A model generated the notes under the pieces. The model ran no database searches. It had not been told where the DNA came from and saw only the letters and a list, made by a program, of their open reading frames with translations. From assembly GCA_019916065.1 (NCBI GenBank), contig CM034243.1, positions 310,001 to 374,000 on the forward strand: a stretch of DNA of 64,000 bases, read 5' to 3'. Shown piece after piece: positions 62,501 through 64,000 of this stretch; the stretch's first letter is position 1; each line of letters starts with the position of its first letter. Source of the DNA: Vitellaria paradoxa. Lineage: Eukaryota > Streptophyta > Magnoliopsida > Ericales > Sapotaceae. The position numbers and the translations under genes were made by a program.

Positions 62501-63978
62501 GGTACTTGAAACAGTCCCCTGGTTGTGGCCTTCTTTATCGCCCATCTTCCTTACTCGCTGTCACTGGCTATAGTGTTGCCGATTGGGCTGGGAGTCGTAC
62601 TGATCGTTGTTCGACATCTGGTTATTGTACCTTTGTTGGGGATAATTTAGTGACTTGGCGTAGTAAGAAGCAGCATGTTGTTGCTCGTTCGAGTACAGAA
62701 GCTGAGTATCGTGCTATGGCCCATACTGCATCTGAGATGCTTTGGGTCCGCTCTCTTTTGTGTGACTTTGGGATTGATGTTCCTTTACCTATGCCTTTGC
62801 ACTGTGATAATTAGGCTGCCATCTTCATTGCAAACAATCCCGTGTTTCATGAGCGCACTAAGCATATCGAAGTTGATTGTCACTTCATTCGTGATTTATT
62901 GCTACGCGGACAACTGAGTACTCCTTTTGTTCGCTCGTCGTCTCAACTTGCTGATCTTCTTACTAAGCCACTACCTCGTTCTGCCTTTCAAACATTGTCT
63001 TCCAAGCTGAGCATTTTTGACATGTATGCTCCAGCTTGAGGGGGCATATTAGAAGATATTAGTATTATTAGAGAATATTCGTATTATTGTGTTTTCTTTT
63101 CTTGTGTTGACAGCCATAATTGGCTCTATTACCTTTTCCTTAAACTTATTTCTTTTTTATGATTGTAACCTTCAATTATAAATAAGAATGCTTGGAGAGG
63201 GGAGATATATACTCCTCAATTCTTGTTTTTGATATCCTAACATTCTTGTTGTATTTTTTTCCTTTTATGTTAAACATTTCCTTGTTTTGTCATCATTTAT
63301 TAAATATTTCAATCTTAATCAAATTTTTCTATTTGCATTCAGTGTCTAAATGCCTTTTCTTTGAAACTGGATTTTTTGCCACTCGGTTTGCTGACTCTTT
63401 TCTTCAGGTTCGAGGATTGGACTTCAGAGAGATCTTTAAGTCCTGAGCTGCAATATTCCACCGAGAATGGACTATGTACGAGAAGTAGATCCATTGTGGG
63501 CTCAATAGTGGGGGGTATTCAGAGAGGATTTCAGAAGGTTTGTAAAGGGATTGGAAGGTTTCAAAAATCATTTGGCACCCATCAACTCATTGATCAGCCA
63601 ACAAAAGAATTGGGTTGTAGGAAGACAATTCTTGATCCACAAGGGCCATTTCTTCAAAGGTGGAACAAAATATTTGTACTTGCTTGTGTGATTGCTGTGT
63701 CCTTGGATCCATTATTCTTTTACATCCCTGTGATTGATGGAGAAAAGAAGTGCCTCACTTTGGATAAGAAATTGGAGATCATTGCTTGCGTGCTTCGGTT
63801 TTTCTTGGATTTCTTTTACATACTTCACATTCTCTTTCAATTCCGTACTGGGTTTATTGCCCCTTCTTCTCGCGTGTTTGGAAGGGGTGAGTTAATTGAA
63901 GATCCTTATGCCATAGCAAAAAGATACATGTCCTCCTACTTCATAATTGACATTTTAGCAGTTCTACCCCTCCCACAG
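56599..63978 (+). CDS. Cyclic-nucleotide-gated ion channel, CNGC1-type, N-terminal 200 residues (3' end outside window)
   Basis: The first coding exon, 56599-56627, encodes MNIKREKFV and two bases of Arg. The second, 63408-63978, completes Arg and continues FEDW to the splice donor CAG|GTATGT. The junction is GT-AG, phase 2. The cytosolic N-terminus is Ser/Gly-rich. Then follow [20 protein letters not shown] and [16 protein letters not shown] (S1), [20 protein letters not shown] (S2), [20 protein letters not shown], and [16 protein letters not shown] (S3). These closely match plant group I CNGCs such as CNGC1: plasma-membrane cation channels gated by cyclic nucleotides and calmodulin. Pore and ligand-binding domains lie beyond the right edge. 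The intron between the two exons is 6780 bp because a copia element is inserted in sense orientation. Confidence 0.92.
57853..57857 (+). repeat. Target-site duplication, left copy, of the copia element
   Basis: TTCTT, repeated at 63243-63247 directly outside the two LTRs. Confidence 0.88.
57858..58053 (+). repeat. 5' LTR of the copia element
   Basis: 196 bp, starting TATTAGAAGATATTAG and ending GATATCCTAACA. By eye it differs from the 3' LTR at five positions, all C/T transitions. It contains ATTATAAATAAG (about 57986), a candidate TATA box for element transcription. Confidence 0.95.
58054..58065 (+). other. Primer-binding site (initiator tRNA-Met)
   Basis: TGGTATCAGAGC directly abuts the 5' LTR. 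It is the complement of the 3' end of plant initiator tRNA-Met and is the standard copia primer site. Confidence 0.95.
58099..58124 (+). repeat. GA microsatellite in the copia leader
   Basis: About 12 uninterrupted GA units, 35 bp after the primer-binding site. Confidence 0.85.
58531..58677 (+). repeat. 21-bp minisatellite, 7 units, in the copia leader
   Basis: Seven adjacent 21-bp units of the type GGTTTGTTCCTTTGCTGGTTT lie between the primer-binding site and gag. The unit is a multiple of three. In the gag frame it reads as a Cys-Trp-Phe-Gly-Leu-Phe-Leu-like heptad, although translation more likely starts at 58777. Confidence 0.88.
58777..59667 (+). CDS. Copia gag (capsid and nucleocapsid) polyprotein
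   Basis: The start at 58777 (MAKSEDQ) begins the conserved gag, preceded in frame only by the repeat leader. The capsid-like region shows [20 protein letters not shown] and [20 protein letters not shown], typical of UBN2/Retrotran_gag families. It is followed by an Arg/Gly/Ser-rich segment and one CCHC zinc knuckle, [20 protein letters not shown] (CX2CX4HX4C). The length is 296 codons. It ends at TAG 59665-59667, where copia elements usually continue into protease. Confidence 0.9.
   Translation: MAKSEDQTFNQTVFLKADDVPRSITPKKLNGDNYLGWAHAVKTFLRGKNKLKHITDDAPLSTDPTYNVWMSEDPIVMGLLWHSLEDSVATTVEFCDSSKRIWECLAESYSQKSNVSRVYELYEQMFSAKQGDKSLSEYYSHLKSLWEQLLQYRSFSTDLLQQKKYWEEFMIANFLSDLNPALRGFKDQILASETLPTVASAYSRIQRSSLGNRSSTPDNTTLPIDSSALVSRGGSSRGSRGGRHPRGGSRGGGRSSGNKSDRKCTFCGGTNHTEPYCWKKYGKPEQAHHVNDHGST
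59668..63039 (+). pseudogene. Copia pol remnant: protease, integrase, reverse transcriptase, RNase H
   Basis: Protease motif [11 protein letters not shown] at about 59842-59874. Integrase shows [18 protein letters not shown] (HHCC zinc site), [18 protein letters not shown] and NGVAERKHR (D-D-E). Reverse transcriptase shows [44 protein letters not shown] and FYVDDIIL (catalytic Asp pair). RNase H shows [16 protein letters not shown] and [12 protein letters not shown]. In-frame stops fall at 60019-60021, 60565-60567, 60754-60756, 61716-61718, 62154-62156 and 62812-62814. Frames shift near 61310 and in a T-run near 62345. Catalytic motifs themselves are intact, so the breaks are point mutations in a once functional copy. 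Confidence 0.93.
63047..63242 (+). repeat. 3' LTR of the copia element
   Basis: 196 bp, preceded by the polypurine tract and followed by the TTCTT target duplication (63243-63247). Same length as the 5' LTR. Confidence 0.95.
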
Positions 63979-64000
63979 GTATGTGCTTCTGTAATGATTT

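Larger units (their letters stand above)
57858..63242 (+). mobile_element. Ty1/copia LTR retrotransposon, full length (5385 bp), coding region decayed
   Basis: It has two 196-bp LTRs (57858-58053, 63047-63242), a 5-bp target duplication TTCTT, and a primer-binding site TGGTATCAGAGC complementary to initiator tRNA-Met. A gag with zinc knuckle, then protease, integrase, reverse transcriptase and RNase H follow in copia order, with a polypurine tract (TTGAGGGGGC) before the 3' LTR. The LTRs start TA rather than TG and end CA. Short LTRs and total size recall small plant copia lineages such as Ale. Multiple in-frame stops and at least two frameshifts leave it non-autonomous. It sits in the first coding intron of the CNGC gene, same strand. 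Confidence 0.96.

Noticed and set aside
1..64000. CRISPR arrays, operons, rRNA or intact tRNA genes
   Set aside because: None seen on either strand; repeats present are microsatellites, transposon ends or simple duplications.

Overview
The window is nuclear DNA from a flowering plant. It is AT-rich, its genes have many GT-AG introns, and it contains a Ty1/copia element primed by initiator tRNA-Met, an RTE-type LINE, hAT-like miniature elements and a tRNA-derived SINE. Species cannot be read from the sequence; introns of several kb with nested transposons would fit a eudicot with a medium or large genome. There is no operon, CRISPR array or prokaryotic feature.

Four protein-coding genes are recognisable. 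(1) 378-13888, + strand: the 3' part of a nucleotidyltransferase (PAP/OAS1 substrate-binding superfamily, Arabidopsis At3g61690 type), four exons, 5' end outside the window; its last intron is a transposon trap. (2) 19250-16647, - strand: a complete trehalose-6-phosphate phosphatase, nine coding exons, 316 aa, with a probable 5'UTR intron reaching to about 22.6 kb and a TATA/CT-rich promoter near 23.0 kb. (3) 44619-49758, + strand: a complete plant-specific protein with the domain of unknown function TIGR01589/PF09713, eight coding exons, 368 aa, preceded by a 5'UTR exon ending at 42700. (4) 56599 to the right edge, + strand: the 5' end of a cyclic-nucleotide-gated channel of the CNGC1 type, whose first coding intron holds a whole 5.4-kb copia element.

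Between genes 2 and 3 lie about 19 kb (23.1-42.3 kb) with no convincing gene. This stretch is AT-rich with many TA microsatellites, one hAT-like element with an 8-bp target duplication, a 240-bp direct duplication, a SINE with a 12-bp target duplication, a strikingly G-poor tract and a cryptic ACC/TGACTACC repeat. Between genes 3 and 4 lie another hAT-like element, a diverged tandem duplication and copies of a T-rich MITE-like family that also occurs in gene 1.

The four genes are functionally unrelated (RNA nucleotidyl transfer, trehalose signalling, unknown, ion channel), as is normal for neighbours in plant genomes. The strongest new observations concern transposon biology: several insertions with exact target duplications, glutamine-to-stop decay of the copia element, a 21-bp minisatellite in its leader, and a possible overlapping upstream ORF on the CNGC transcript. 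I did not find a convincing undescribed molecular system.
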